Made by a program: the position numbers and the translations under genes. The notes beneath the pieces were generated by a model. It worked only from the letters and a program-made list of their open reading frames with translations. It was not told the DNA's origin and did not search any database. Shown piece by piece: positions 35,213-42,730 of a DNA stretch of 55,219 nt (the first letter of the stretch is position 1; every line of letters starts with the position of its first letter). Location of the stretch: the NCBI GenBank assembly GCA_964597315.1, contig CAZQXD010000026.1, positions 1 through 55,219 on the forward strand. Direction: 5' to 3'. Source of the stretch: CAZQXD01 sp964597315 (lineage in GTDB: Bacteria > Pseudomonadota > Gammaproteobacteria > Competibacterales > Competibacteraceae).

Positions 35213-36388
35213 ATGGGCCTGACCCTGCATCTGCCCGAAGGGCTGACGACGGCGGGCTTTTTGCGTCACTACTGGCAGAAAAAACCCCTGCTGCTGCCTG
35301 CGGCCCTACCTGGCTTCACCAGCCCCGTCAGTCCCGAGGAACTAGCCGGTCTGGCCTGCGAGGACGGCGTGGAGTCACGGCTGGTGCTGGAACAAGGCGG
35401 CGCCAAGCCCTGGGAGCTGCGCCACGGTCCCTTTCCCGAGGCCGAGTTTCTGACCCTCCTCAACAGCCACTGGACCCTGCTGGTCCAGGATATGGAAAAG
35501 CATGTTCCGGCCCTGCATGCGGTCCTGGAGCCTTTTCGTTTCCTGCCGGACTGGCGAATGGACGACCTCATGATCAGCTATGCGCCCGAGCATGGCTCGG
35601 TGGGTCCCCACCTGGATGACTACGATGTGTTCTTGATCCAGGCCCAGGGTCGGCGGCGCTGGAGCATTAACCCCCGCGCCAACGCCAACGACTGGCTGGC
35701 GGACACGGAGCTGCGTATTTTGCGCCACTTCCAAGCCGAGCAGGAGTGGGTGTTGGAACCGGGGGATGTGCTGTATCTGCCGCCCCGACTGGCCCATCAC
35801 GGAGTGGCGTTGGAGCCGTGCATGACTTACTCCGTGGGCTTTCGCGCCCCTACCTACCGGGAACTGGTGGCGGGGTATATGGATTTTCTCCTCGAAGACG
35901 TGGACGGGGAGGCCCGTTACGCCGACCCGGATCTGGGGCTACAGGACAACCCCGGGACAATCAGCCGCGCCGCCCTGGCCCGTTTCAAGGACTTGCTACG
36001 GACCCATATCCTGGCGGACGACGGCCGGGTGGAATCCTGGCTGGGACGGTTTCTCACCGAGCCTAAGCTTGGTTTCGCCGCCGAACCGGAGGCACAGCCT
36101 TTGACCGTCGCCGAGCTACGGGAACATCTGCGCGGCGGCGGCGAACTAGAGCGCAACCCAGGCTCCCGCTTCGCCTATCTGAGCGACCCCGCCGGGGAGT
36201 CCGCCCTGTTCGTGGACGGCCAGGAGTTCGCGCTGGGGCCGGATGTGGCCTGGTTGGCGCCGTTGCTATGCCACCATCGGGTATTGAACGCCGCCCATCT
36301 GGAATCCATCCTGATCCAGGCCCCAGCCCGGGAATTGCTGATGGATCTGGTCAACGAAGGCTATCTGGTGATGTATGACAGTGACTGA
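35213..36388 (+). CDS. roxA: Ribosomal protein L16 arginine hydroxylase (JmjC/cupin)
   Basis: The 391-residue product is the YcfD/RoxA type 2-oxoglutarate and Fe(II) oxygenase that hydroxylates an arginine of ribosomal protein uL16. The iron triad is His133 and Asp135 in GPHLDDYDVFLIQ and His195 in LPPRLAHHG. QDMEKHVPALHAVLEPFRFLPDW and GDVLYLPPRL are family motifs; the C-terminal part (about 240-390) is the helical and winged-helix-like dimer region. The gene starts 2 nt after purB and its end overlaps the GNAT gene by 14 nt. Confidence 0.93.
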   Translation: MGLTLHLPEGLTTAGFLRHYWQKKPLLLPAALPGFTSPVSPEELAGLACEDGVESRLVLEQGGAKPWELRHGPFPEAEFLTLLNSHWTLLVQDMEKHVPALHAVLEPFRFLPDWRMDDLMISYAPEHGSVGPHLDDYDVFLIQAQGRRRWSINPRANANDWLADTELRILRHFQAEQEWVLEPGDVLYLPPRLAHHGVALEPCMTYSVGFRAPTYRELVAGYMDFLLEDVDGEARYADPDLGLQDNPGTISRAALARFKDLLRTHILADDGRVESWLGRFLTEPKLGFAAEPEAQPLTVAELREHLRGGGELERNPGSRFAYLSDPAGESALFVDGQEFALGPDVAWLAPLLCHHRVLNAAHLESILIQAPARELLMDLVNEGYLVMYDSD

Positions 36389-37295
36389 CGCTCCCGGCTT
36401 TACCCTGGACACAGCCGACTGGTCCACCCACGGCTCGGCGCTGTATGCCATTCGCCACGCCGTATTCGTCAAAGAACAACAGGTGCCCGAGTCACTGGAG
36501 CAGGATGAACACGACGCCCACTGCCTGCATCTTCTGGTCCGGGACCTGAACGGCCGCCCCATCGCCACTGGCCGCTTGCTGGCCGACGGTCACCTAGGCC
36601 GGGTGGCGGTGCTTAGGGACTGGCGCCGTCGCGGCGTGGGCCGGGCAGTGGTGGCGCGGCTTATGGAACTGGCCCGGGAACAGGGTCTGCCCCGGGTGGA
36701 ACTCCACGCCCAGACCCAGGCCCTGGCCTTTTATGAAACCCTCGGCTTTCGGGCCGAGGGCGAGGAGTTTCTGGAGGCCGGTATCCCCCATCGGCTTATG
36801 TACCGGCACCAGGAACTCATCCTCCACGAACCGGGGGCGGTGAGCCGCGCCTTGCTGGACTTGGTGAGCGGTCTGTGGCGCAGCCTGCATATCTACGCCC
36901 CCGCCCTGAGTCCGTTGGTCTTTGATGATGCTGGGTTTGTGACAGCCTTGAGGCAACGGGCGACCACGCTCCCTCGGCTGAAACTGTGGCTGCTGTTGCC
37001 ACCCGCGATGGCGTGGCGGCGCGATTGCCCCCAACTGGCCGGGTTACTCCAAACCCTGGCTTCAGCCGTGGCAATCCGTCGCCTGCCAACGGAGAGGACA
37101 GGAGAGCGCCCGGAATCGCGGCAGGCGTTTATCATCGGCAATGAATCCACCCTGTTGCGACTGGCCCAGCCCAAGACCCCGGCAGGTGACTATTGCCGGG
37201 AGGGAGGGGCCGCGTCCCGAGACTTGCTGGAATTTTTCCGGGAAACCTGGGAAAAAGCCGAACCGGATCCAGAACTGCGCGACCTCAAGCTTTAA
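36375..37295 (+). CDS. GNAT acetyltransferase with C-terminal DUF7931-like domain
   Basis: The 306-residue product has an N-terminal GNAT fold (residues 1-145) with AIRHAVFVKEQQVPESLEQDE and the acetyl-CoA loop VLRDWRRRGVGRAVVARLM, resembling ElaA-like acetyltransferases. The C-terminal 150 residues (from HEPGAVSRALLDLVSGLWRS) match a helper domain often found at this place; it has no clear catalytic motif. The start overlaps roxA by 14 nt. Substrate unknown. It converges with the Nudix gene with 4 nt overlap. Confidence 0.8.
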   Translation: MTVTDAPGFTLDTADWSTHGSALYAIRHAVFVKEQQVPESLEQDEHDAHCLHLLVRDLNGRPIATGRLLADGHLGRVAVLRDWRRRGVGRAVVARLMELAREQGLPRVELHAQTQALAFYETLGFRAEGEEFLEAGIPHRLMYRHQELILHEPGAVSRALLDLVSGLWRSLHIYAPALSPLVFDDAGFVTALRQRATTLPRLKLWLLLPPAMAWRRDCPQLAGLLQTLASAVAIRRLPTERTGERPESRQAFIIGNESTLLRLAQPKTPAGDYCREGGAASRDLLEFFRETWEKAEPDPELRDLKL

Positions 37296-37885
37296 AGGCC
37301 CCAGCGTTGCAGCAGGGACTGGCGGTTAAGCTCCAGCCATTGCAGGGCGATGATGGGTGAGCCGGAGTTGATGCGTCCGTCGTGGAGCATGTCCAGCACC
37401 TCGGTGCGGGGCAGCACCAGCACCCGGATATCTTCATGCTCGTCGGGCAGGCCATGAATACCCCCCAGGCCGCTGCTGTCCACCCGAGCGCAGTACAGGG
37501 ACACGGTTTCCGAGGTTCCCCCTGGGCTGACGAAGTATTTGCAGATGGGCGCCAGTTCCAGGAGTCGGCTGCCGGCCTCCTCCTCGGCCTCCCGCCGCGC
37601 CACCTCTTCTTCGGTCTCCCCCTCGCCAATGACCCCCGCCACAAATTCAAACAGCCATGGCCCTGCATGGGCGCCCAGGGCGCCGATTCGAAATTGCTCC
37701 AACAGCACCAACTGGTCCCGCTCCGGGTCATAGGGCAGTACCGCCACGGCGTGGCCCCGCTCCAGACACTCCCGGCGTATCTCGCCGCTCCAACCGCCCG
37801 CGAACAGTTGATGCTGGAGCCGGTAGGTTTCCATACGGAAAAATCCGTCGTAGGCAATGGTTTTCTCAATAATCCTGTAGTCCAA
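37292..37885 (-). CDS. nudF: ADP-ribose pyrophosphatase (NudF-like Nudix hydrolase)
   Basis: The 197-residue product carries a Nudix box, GEGETEEEVARREAEEEAG, preceded by VVLLEQFRIGALGAHAGPWLFE-type sequence (LLEQFRIGA, PWLFEFVAG), as in ADP-ribose diphosphatases that split ADP-ribose to AMP and ribose 5-phosphate. SPGGTSETVSLYCARVD is a further family motif. I place the start at the TTG at 37883-37885 because GGAGG stands five bases upstream; the in-frame GTG at 38014 would run deep into the divergent rhombosortase gene. Confidence 0.88.
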   Translation of the reverse strand: MDYRIIEKTIAYDGFFRMETYRLQHQLFAGGWSGEIRRECLERGHAVAVLPYDPERDQLVLLEQFRIGALGAHAGPWLFEFVAGVIGEGETEEEVARREAEEEAGSRLLELAPICKYFVSPGGTSETVSLYCARVDSSGLGGIHGLPDEHEDIRVLVLPRTEVLDMLHDGRINSGSPIIALQWLELNRQSLLQRWGL

Positions 37886-37907
37886 AGTAGCCTCCGCTAG
37901 GTTAGGG

Positions 37908-38534
37908 TTGAGGGTAAGAGGCAAAGCCTTGAAGAACAGTGTAGAACCTGAGCAAGCCATCTGGTCCACCCGCGACCGGCTTGTGGAGATTGCCGTGCTG
38001 CTGGCCGTCGCCACCCCGGCTTTGCTGGCGGCCGCTCTCGGCGAGGGTGCTTCCGGGTTACTGGGCTATGAGCGGGGGGCCGTCATCGAAGGCCAGTTCT
38101 GGCGTCTTATCAGTTGCCATTGGGCGCATCTGGGTTGCAAGCATCTCATCATGAATCTGGCAACTTGGCTGCTGATCTGGCTGTATGCTGATCGATCCCT
38201 AAATCCCGGACGCTGGTTAGCGGCGATTCTCGTGCCGGCCCTGACCGTGGGGCTGGTCTTGCTGTTGGCTCACCCCGACACCGTCTGGTATCTGGGCCTG
38301 TCCGGGGTGTTGCACGGCGCCCTAGTGGTCGTGGCCATGGGGCGCTGGCGCGGTGGCGATGCCCACGGACTGATTGTGTTGCTGCTGCTGGCCCTGAAAC
38401 TGGCCTGGGAGCAACAAGTCGGCCCCTTGCCAGGCAGCGAAGCCTTGACCGGCGGGCCGGTGCTGGTATCCGCTCATCTCTATGGCGCCTTGGGGGGGCT
38501 GCTGGTTGCCTTGAAACCATTTCCACGCCCCTAA
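37908..38534 (+). CDS. rrtA: Rhombosortase
   Basis: The 208-residue, six-segment membrane protein is a rhomboid-family serine protease of the rhombosortase type. It has the active-site serine in LGLSGVLHGALV (Ser132) and the catalytic histidine in VSAHLYGALGG (His190), plus HLIMNLATWLLIW. Rhombosortases process GlyGly-CTERM proteins at the cell surface. No GlyGly-CTERM tail was found in the window, so substrates lie elsewhere. The start is uncertain: TTG at 37908 or TTG at 37929, the latter with AGAGG eight bases upstream. It diverges from nudF over a very short gap. Confidence 0.85.
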   Translation: MRVRGKALKNSVEPEQAIWSTRDRLVEIAVLLAVATPALLAAALGEGASGLLGYERGAVIEGQFWRLISCHWAHLGCKHLIMNLATWLLIWLYADRSLNPGRWLAAILVPALTVGLVLLLAHPDTVWYLGLSGVLHGALVVVAMGRWRGGDAHGLIVLLLLALKLAWEQQVGPLPGSEALTGGPVLVSAHLYGALGGLLVALKPFPRP

Positions 38535-38684
38535 ACCGCGTCGAAAAGCCGACGCCATGCGTCCTGTATTTGACGCTTTTGCGTCAAATACGGCTGAATT
38601 ACGCCCATTTACCGTCAATCGACAGCAGATCATTTTAAATATAAGAGATTAATTTTATTAGTTAATCTATTTATTTTTCAAACA
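38535..38684. other. Intergenic DNA with perfect 11-bp hairpin
   Basis: GTATTTGACGC (38566-38576) and GCGTCAAATAC (38581-38591) are perfect inverted repeats around TTTT, 30 nt after the rhombosortase stop. This may act as a terminator-like or stabilising hairpin for rrtA mRNA, although no T-run follows. The TGACGC/GCGTCA core reappears, in opposite order, at 39734-39753 upstream of mazG. Then comes a very AT-rich stretch (38630-38682), typical of an activator or IHF region upstream of a sigma-54 promoter. Confidence 0.6.
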
Positions 38685-38700
38685 TGGCCTGGAATATGCT
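38685..38700 (+). promoter_or_regulatory. Candidate sigma-54 promoter of the small RNA
   Basis: TGGCCTGGAATATGCT matches the sigma-54 consensus (TGGCAC-N5-TTGC) with GG at 38686-38687, exactly ten bases, then GC at 38698-38699. Predicted transcription start is 38711. The 50-nt AT-rich tract just upstream could bind IHF. It points at no protein gene but at a structured segment ending in a strong terminator. Confidence 0.6.
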
Positions 38701-38710
38701 CAATAGCCAA

Positions 38711-38827
38711 TGTGGCTACTGGATGTGAAAGTGAACTGTAGTTTTTCAGGACTCGATCCTGGTATCCACATGATGATTCTTCCTCTTGATCCTCCGCGTT
38801 TGGTGCCCGACCCGGCACCTTTTTTTT
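38711..38827 (+). ncRNA. Candidate sigma-54-dependent small regulatory RNA
   Basis: The segment of about 117 nt begins at the start predicted from the -24/-12 promoter and ends in an intrinsic terminator. Its first five bases TGTGG pair with CCACA at 38766-38770, closing a 5' domain that holds a CAGGA-CTCGA-TCCTG hairpin (38747-38761). Next comes an apparently single-stranded, pyrimidine-rich linker (38778-38795) with TTCCTC and ATCCTCC, complementary to Shine-Dalgarno sequences. No reasonable reading frame is present. This layout (structured 5' part, CU-rich seed, poly-U terminator) fits a trans-acting, probably Hfq-dependent RNA. It does not resemble Qrr, GlmY/Z or RsmY/Z that I can recognise. 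Existence of the transcript is inferred. Confidence 0.5.
38802..38827 (+). terminator. Strong Rho-independent terminator
   Basis: GGTGCC (38802-38807), loop CGACCC, GGCACC (38814-38819) and eight Ts (38820-38827) form a textbook intrinsic terminator on the plus strand. The nearest plus-strand gene, rrtA, ends 268 nt earlier, so it more likely ends a separate short transcript. Confidence 0.88.
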
Positions 38828-38891
38828 GCCGCCGCGCCGACTCTCCGATTGGTATTTGACTCGCTACCCGATGAAAGTGCGCGCCCGACCT

Positions 38892-39677
38892 TTAACCGTC
38901 CCGCTCTTCTTGCTTAGCGCGCTCCCAAAGGGCATCCATTTCCTCTAGGGTGGATTGAGCCGGGACGCGGCCTTGGTCGGACAGCCAGGACTCGACCCGT
39001 CGAAACCGCCGCTCGAATTTCCGGTTTGTACCCCGCAGCGCCGTCTCGGGGTCCACGTTCATATGGCGGGCTAGATTCGCGCATGCGAACAACACGTCGC
39101 CTAGTTCGTCCTCCACCGCCCCCTGTTCGGCCCCAGCATCTAGTTCCTGCTCCAGCTCCTCAAGTTCCTCCCGGATTTTGGCCAGTACCGGTCGTAGCTC
39201 GGACCAGTCGAAACCAACCTGGGCCGCTTTGCGTTGCAGCTTGACGGCGCGGGTCAAGGCCGGTAGTCCCAAGGTTACACCGTCCAGCGCGCTCGCCGCA
39301 GCTTGCCCGCGCTCCGCCGCCTTGATGCGCTCCCAGGCAGCGGTCTGCTCGGCGGCGTTTTGATAGTTGGCATCGCCAAACACATGAGGATGGCGACGGA
39401 TCATCTTATCGGTGATGGCGGCGGCCACTTCGGCAAAATCAAAAATCCCTTCCTCCCTGGCCAGTTGGGCGTAGAACACAACTTGAAACAGTAGGTCGCC
39501 CAGTTCGTCCTTGAGGCTTGCCCTATCGCCCCGGGCAATGGCGTCGGCCACTTCATAGGCTTCCTCGATGGTGTGGGCAACGATGGTGTCGTAACCTTGC
39601 TCCAAATCCCAAGGACAGCCCCCGTGGGGATCACGAAGGCGGCTCATAAGCTGTAACAGATTATCAATCTCTCGCAT
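38892..39677 (-). CDS. mazG: Nucleoside triphosphate pyrophosphohydrolase MazG
   Basis: The 261-residue product has two MazG domains. The first shows DPHGGCPWDLEQ and HTIEEAYEVADAI...LKDELGDLLFQVVF (the ExxE and ExxD metal motifs), the second ELEELEQELDAGA and VEDELGDVLFACANLARH. MazG hydrolyses NTPs to NMPs and pyrophosphate and lowers ppGpp during stress in E. coli. ATG 39677 is preferred over ATG 39689 since GGGAG stands five bases before it. A CRP-type site lies 83-98 nt upstream. Confidence 0.93.
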   Translation of the reverse strand: MREIDNLLQLMSRLRDPHGGCPWDLEQGYDTIVAHTIEEAYEVADAIARGDRASLKDELGDLLFQVVFYAQLAREEGIFDFAEVAAAITDKMIRRHPHVFGDANYQNAAEQTAAWERIKAAERGQAAASALDGVTLGLPALTRAVKLQRKAAQVGFDWSELRPVLAKIREELEELEQELDAGAEQGAVEDELGDVLFACANLARHMNVDPETALRGTNRKFERRFRRVESWLSDQGRVPAQSTLEEMDALWERAKQEERDG

Positions 39678-39733
39678 GTAAACTCCCATTTGCCTGTCAA
39701 CATTACGTCATCCGCAAGCCAATCAACGCCTTA

Positions 39734-39753
39734 GCGTCATTTTTTTGACGCTT
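39734..39753. repeat. Palindromic GCGTCA-T6-TGACGC
   Basis: AGCGTCA and TGACGCT flank a run of six Ts, giving a 7-bp stem between mazG and the gene at 39910. The same hexamers in the opposite order make the hairpin at 38566-38591. Read on the minus strand it has no tail of Ts beyond the stem. It could be a hairpin or a regulator site. Confidence 0.45.
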
Positions 39754-39759
39754 CAAATG

Positions 39760-39775
39760 TGTGATAGGCTTCACA
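39760..39775. promoter_or_regulatory. CRP/Vfr-type binding site
   Basis: TGTGA-TAGGCT-TCACA matches both half-sites of the CRP/Vfr consensus exactly with the correct 6-bp spacing. It sits in the divergent region between mazG (start 39677) and the plus-strand gene at 39910. Relative to the possible -10 element at 39845-39850 the site centre would be near -89, close to class I activator positions. It could serve either gene. A perfect match to ten fixed bases is unlikely by chance in so short a region. Confidence 0.65.
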
Positions 39776-39785
39776 AGCCCGATGT

Positions 39786-39850
39786 AACAATTGTTATCGA
39801 CAAGAACTTGTCGGTTGGCGTTAGAATTGAGCCGGTTCGAGATGTATAAT
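39786..39850 (+). promoter_or_regulatory. Probable promoter region with two palindromes
   Basis: AACAATTGTT (39786-39795) and CGACAAG-AA-CTTGTCG (39798-39813) are perfect palindromes that would overlap or lie just upstream of a promoter whose -10 is the perfect TATAAT at 39845-39850. No good -35 hexamer stands at 17 bp, which suits an activator-dependent promoter. They may be operators for an unknown regulator of the gene at 39910. Confidence 0.45.
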
Positions 39851-39909
39851 TGATCGCTCAATCAAATTTGAACCCAATCACTCATTACCACGGAAGTGCG
39901 GGAGTTGAT

Positions 39910-40377
39910 ATGCCTAACGCGCAAAGCATCCCATTAAAACAGCGGACTGTGATCGGTCTATCCGTAAGCCTGGCTGTAGCCTCTTACTTCATACCCCAGC
40001 CAGAGCAGTCCTATCAATCCCCTTTGCTGAGCCCGACCACGGCGTCCACCGACCAGCACATTCAGAGAGCCATCGGGGGCGAACCCGAACGCCTCATTCA
40101 ACCGACTGCTCGGACCTCTTCGGTCGCCACGACCGTAGCAGCATCGAGCGTCGACAAATACCTAGCCAATGCACCGCCGCCCAGAAGCGTCCAACTGATC
40201 CCGGACGGCCCCATGCCCGCCCTTGGACCCTCAACACAGTCTAGCAGCGCGCCAGTCAAGACCCCTTCCGCGCCCACCATGGTGTATTCCCAAGATATGT
40301 TCAGTAATGTCGGCGCCAATGGCCAACTTCCTCAATCCCAGTTCTTGCCCGTCAGTCAACAGGAGCTGGCCAAGTAG
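39910..40377 (+). CDS. Unrecognised exported or membrane-anchored Ser/Pro/Gln-rich protein
   Basis: The 155-residue product has an N-terminal hydrophobic segment (TVIGLSVSLAVASYFIP, residues about 13-29) and a low-complexity body rich in Ser, Thr, Pro and Gln, with NAPPPRSVQLIPDGPMPALG and a tail NGQLPQSQFLPVSQQELAK. It could be a secreted, periplasmic or single-anchor protein; no domain is recognised. The ATG at 39910 has GGGAG seven bases upstream; a TTG at 39850 would fall on the -10 element. Regulation looks elaborate (CRP-like site, palindromes, TATAAT). It converges with the gene at 40440. Confidence 0.6.
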   Translation: MPNAQSIPLKQRTVIGLSVSLAVASYFIPQPEQSYQSPLLSPTTASTDQHIQRAIGGEPERLIQPTARTSSVATTVAASSVDKYLANAPPPRSVQLIPDGPMPALGPSTQSSSAPVKTPSAPTMVYSQDMFSNVGANGQLPQSQFLPVSQQELAK

Positions 40378-40439
40378 GCCGCCGCTACTGCCGCTCTAAT
40401 CGGGGCGAGGCGACAGCAGCACGGGCAGGATGAGGATAT

Positions 40440-40949
40440 CTATGGCTGAGGAGGCTCTGCTCCGAAGTCCGGAATTGGCGCTTGCAATGACCATTTCTTC
40501 GCCAATAAGGCCACTAGATTCCTGTCCAGACCTGCCGATGCATAGGAATAGGAATCGTCTTCTTCCAGCTCCATCTCCCTCAGGCGCTCATCGTTCAGCT
40601 TAAACCTATTGATTTTCTCGTCCCGCACCAGCCAGTACTCTAAGAACCCCTGCCTCACCTGATCCAACAGTTCCTGAACGTCGTCCGGTACGAACACGGA
40701 TGCATCAAGCTTCTGATTACTAAGCAAATAGTCTCTGTCCCATTCTTTTCGGGATGAGCCTGCATAAAAACGGATCGGTTCCAGGGTTTCGCCTCGGGTG
40801 ATCTGAAAATAGGTCGCCTCGTATGCGCCGTTGCCCACGTAGCCGTAGTACCAGCCCACCACATCGTTGCTTTTCAAGATGCGATAGACAAGTGCTATCA
40901 GCAGCCCTCTGCCATCGGGATCGTATATCAGGTAAGCCTGATCGTTCAT
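40440..40949 (-). CDS. Unrecognised soluble acidic protein
   Basis: The 169-residue product begins MNDQAYLIYDPDGRGLLIALVYRIL and has WYYGYVGNGAYEATYFQITRGET and a charged helical middle (VQELLDQVRQGFLEYWLVRDEKINRFKL), here cut for length. No signal peptide, membrane segment or known motif is visible. The frame, codon quality and AAAGAG upstream support a real gene. It stands alone, converging with the gene at 39910 with 62 nt between stops. Function unknown. Confidence 0.6.
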   Translation of the reverse strand: MNDQAYLIYDPDGRGLLIALVYRILKSNDVVGWYYGYVGNGAYEATYFQITRGETLEPIRFYAGSSRKEWDRDYLLSNQKLDASVFVPDDVQELLDQVRQGFLEYWLVRDEKINRFKLNDERLREMELEEDDSYSYASAGLDRNLVALLAKKWSLQAPIPDFGAEPPQP

Positions 40950-41272
40950 ATCATATAACTCTTTGATATTAAAAAATTTTCATGTACAGCAACTATTAAA
41001 AACCTAGCGTGAACCTTAGTATAAACTCACAATTGAACCGCGTACTCATTTCCAAGCCCTGGACATGTTCGAGGCGGCAGCAAATGCAAAGTTTGATTAA
41101 CAGCTACCATGCCATGGCGTAGCTTGTGTTATTTTTCAGGCACCGGTGAAAAGATTTCAGTGCATCGCCACGACAAGAGCCGCGCGGCGCACCCGGAATC
41201 ATTTGACGAAGGCTTACCTGGACAGCGTGGAGGTCTGTTTCCCCTACAATTGATAAAGATACCTGCTCAATC
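40950..41272. other. Divergent intergenic region, nothing certain
   Basis: This 323-nt region separates the minus-strand gene at 40440 from the sigma-54 activator gene. It is AT-rich near 40950-41030 and GC-richer afterwards. I see no RNA gene, terminator or firm promoter. Short frames here look non-coding. Confidence 0.5.
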
Positions 41273-42625
41273 ATGCAAAATCTGATTCTGCTGCATCCTA
41301 ACAAAGACAACATTCAATCCATACAACAGCTCGTTGCTTCCCGCTGGCATGTCTATCCCGCCAGCAGCATGACGGAGGCCAGCACCCACCTACGGGATCA
41401 TCGTTTCGCCCTGGGATTGATGGTGCTGCCACCCACGGCCGACAATCAGGTTGCGCCCTGGATGAAAGAGGTGGTGATACATCAGCCCTTCACTCGATGG
41501 GTGGCGATTGTGGCGCGGGAGTACCTGCAATCCAAAACCATCCAGAGCCTGATTGCCGAACGATTTTACGATTACCATACCTTGGCCGTTGACCCGCAAC
41601 GGCTGCTTTACACCCTGGGCCATGCCCATGGCATGGCTGAGCTAACCCAACAGGTCCATCGCCAGATCAACGATCTGCCCATCCGATTTGGCATGATCGG
41701 CAGCAGTTCCCCCATGCGTCGCTTGTACAGCAGCATCCACAAGGCAGCGGATTCCGACGTGCCGGTGATGATCGTTGGCGAAAGCGGCACCGGCAAGGAG
41801 CTGGCCGCCAAGGCAATCCATGAGCATTCCAGCCGGTCCAAAAGGCCGTTTGTGGCGGTCAATTGTGCTGCTCTGCCCGCCAACTTGATTCAGGCGGAAT
41901 TGTTCGGCTACGAGAAAGGCGCGTTCACGGGCGCTTTCGAGCGCACCATCGGTCGTATCGAAATGGCGGCCGGCGGTACTTTATTTCTGGACGAGATCGG
42001 TGATCTGCCCATGGAACTACAGGCCAACTTGTTGCGGTTCCTTCAGGAGAAAACCATTGACCGGCTCGGCGGGCGCGTCTCCATCACAGTCGATGCCCGG
42101 ATCATCGCCGCCACTAATGCCGATCTGGTGAAGGGGATCAAGGAGCAGCGCTTCCGGGAAGATCTGTTCTACCGTCTCAATGTACTGCATATCCGTATGC
42201 CGGCCTTGCGGGAACGGGAGAGCGACATCGAGCAACTCGCCTATCACTACCTTGACCGCTACACACCCGAAACCCGGCGGATGATCAAAGGATTCAGCCA
42301 GGACGCCCTATGGGTCATGCAGCAGCACAACTGGCCCGGCAATATCCGGGAGCTAATGCACCGCATTAGGCGGGCGGCGATCCTGGGCGAACATCCGTTT
42401 ATCACGCCAGTCGATCTGGGCTTGGAGCGGCGCTCGTACAAGCGCGGCGTGGTCACCCTAGACGAAGCCCGCTTTGTGGCCGAGTCGGAGGCCATTACCT
42501 CATCCCTGCGGCGCACCGGCTACAACATCTCCCGTTCCGCCCAGGAACTAGGGGTGTCCAGAGTGACGTTGTATCGATTGATGGAGAAGTACAGCATTCC
42601 CACGCGGCATTCTCACCAAGCGTAG
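41273..42625 (+). CDS. VpsR-like sigma-54-dependent transcriptional activator
   Basis: The 450-residue product has an N-terminal receiver-like or VpsR domain (residues 1-130), a sigma-54 AAA+ ATPase domain (140-375) with Walker A GESGTGKE (169-176), the sigma-54 contact loop GAFTGA (216-221), Walker B TLFLDE and NWPGNIRELMHRIRRA, and a C-terminal Fis-type helix-turn-helix (about 405-445, SRSAQELGVSRVTLYRLM). The N-terminus lacks an obvious phosphorylatable Asp pocket, as in VpsR, which binds c-di-GMP to activate matrix genes in Vibrio. An equivalent role here is inference, helped by nearby sigma-54 promoters, a PEP-CTERM gene and a c-di-GMP riboswitch. Confidence 0.88.
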   Translation: MQNLILLHPNKDNIQSIQQLVASRWHVYPASSMTEASTHLRDHRFALGLMVLPPTADNQVAPWMKEVVIHQPFTRWVAIVAREYLQSKTIQSLIAERFYDYHTLAVDPQRLLYTLGHAHGMAELTQQVHRQINDLPIRFGMIGSSSPMRRLYSSIHKAADSDVPVMIVGESGTGKELAAKAIHEHSSRSKRPFVAVNCAALPANLIQAELFGYEKGAFTGAFERTIGRIEMAAGGTLFLDEIGDLPMELQANLLRFLQEKTIDRLGGRVSITVDARIIAATNADLVKGIKEQRFREDLFYRLNVLHIRMPALRERESDIEQLAYHYLDRYTPETRRMIKGFSQDALWVMQQHNWPGNIRELMHRIRRAAILGEHPFITPVDLGLERRSYKRGVVTLDEARFVAESEAITSSLRRTGYNISRSAQELGVSRVTLYRLMEKYSIPTRHSHQA

Positions 42626-42675
42626 TACTCTCTCCTTGTCAGCATGCGTATTAGGCATGTCTGTAAATTCAAAAA

Positions 42676-42730
42676 GGCCCAGTGGTTCAGTAGGCTTTAT
42701 ATTTAAAGAGTCTACTGAATCATAAGGGCC
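42676..42730 (-). terminator. Long compound stem-loop, terminator-like on the minus strand
   Basis: GGCCC at 42676-42680 pairs with GGGCC at 42726-42730, and inside it GGTTCAGTAG pairs with CTACTGAATC (one G-U), with a small inner CTTTA/TAAAG stem. On the minus strand GGGCC is followed at once by TTTTT, so it could end a leftward transcript. It lies 50 nt after the activator gene's stop, where a terminator for that plus-strand gene would also be useful. It may instead be a small repeat element. Confidence 0.55.
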
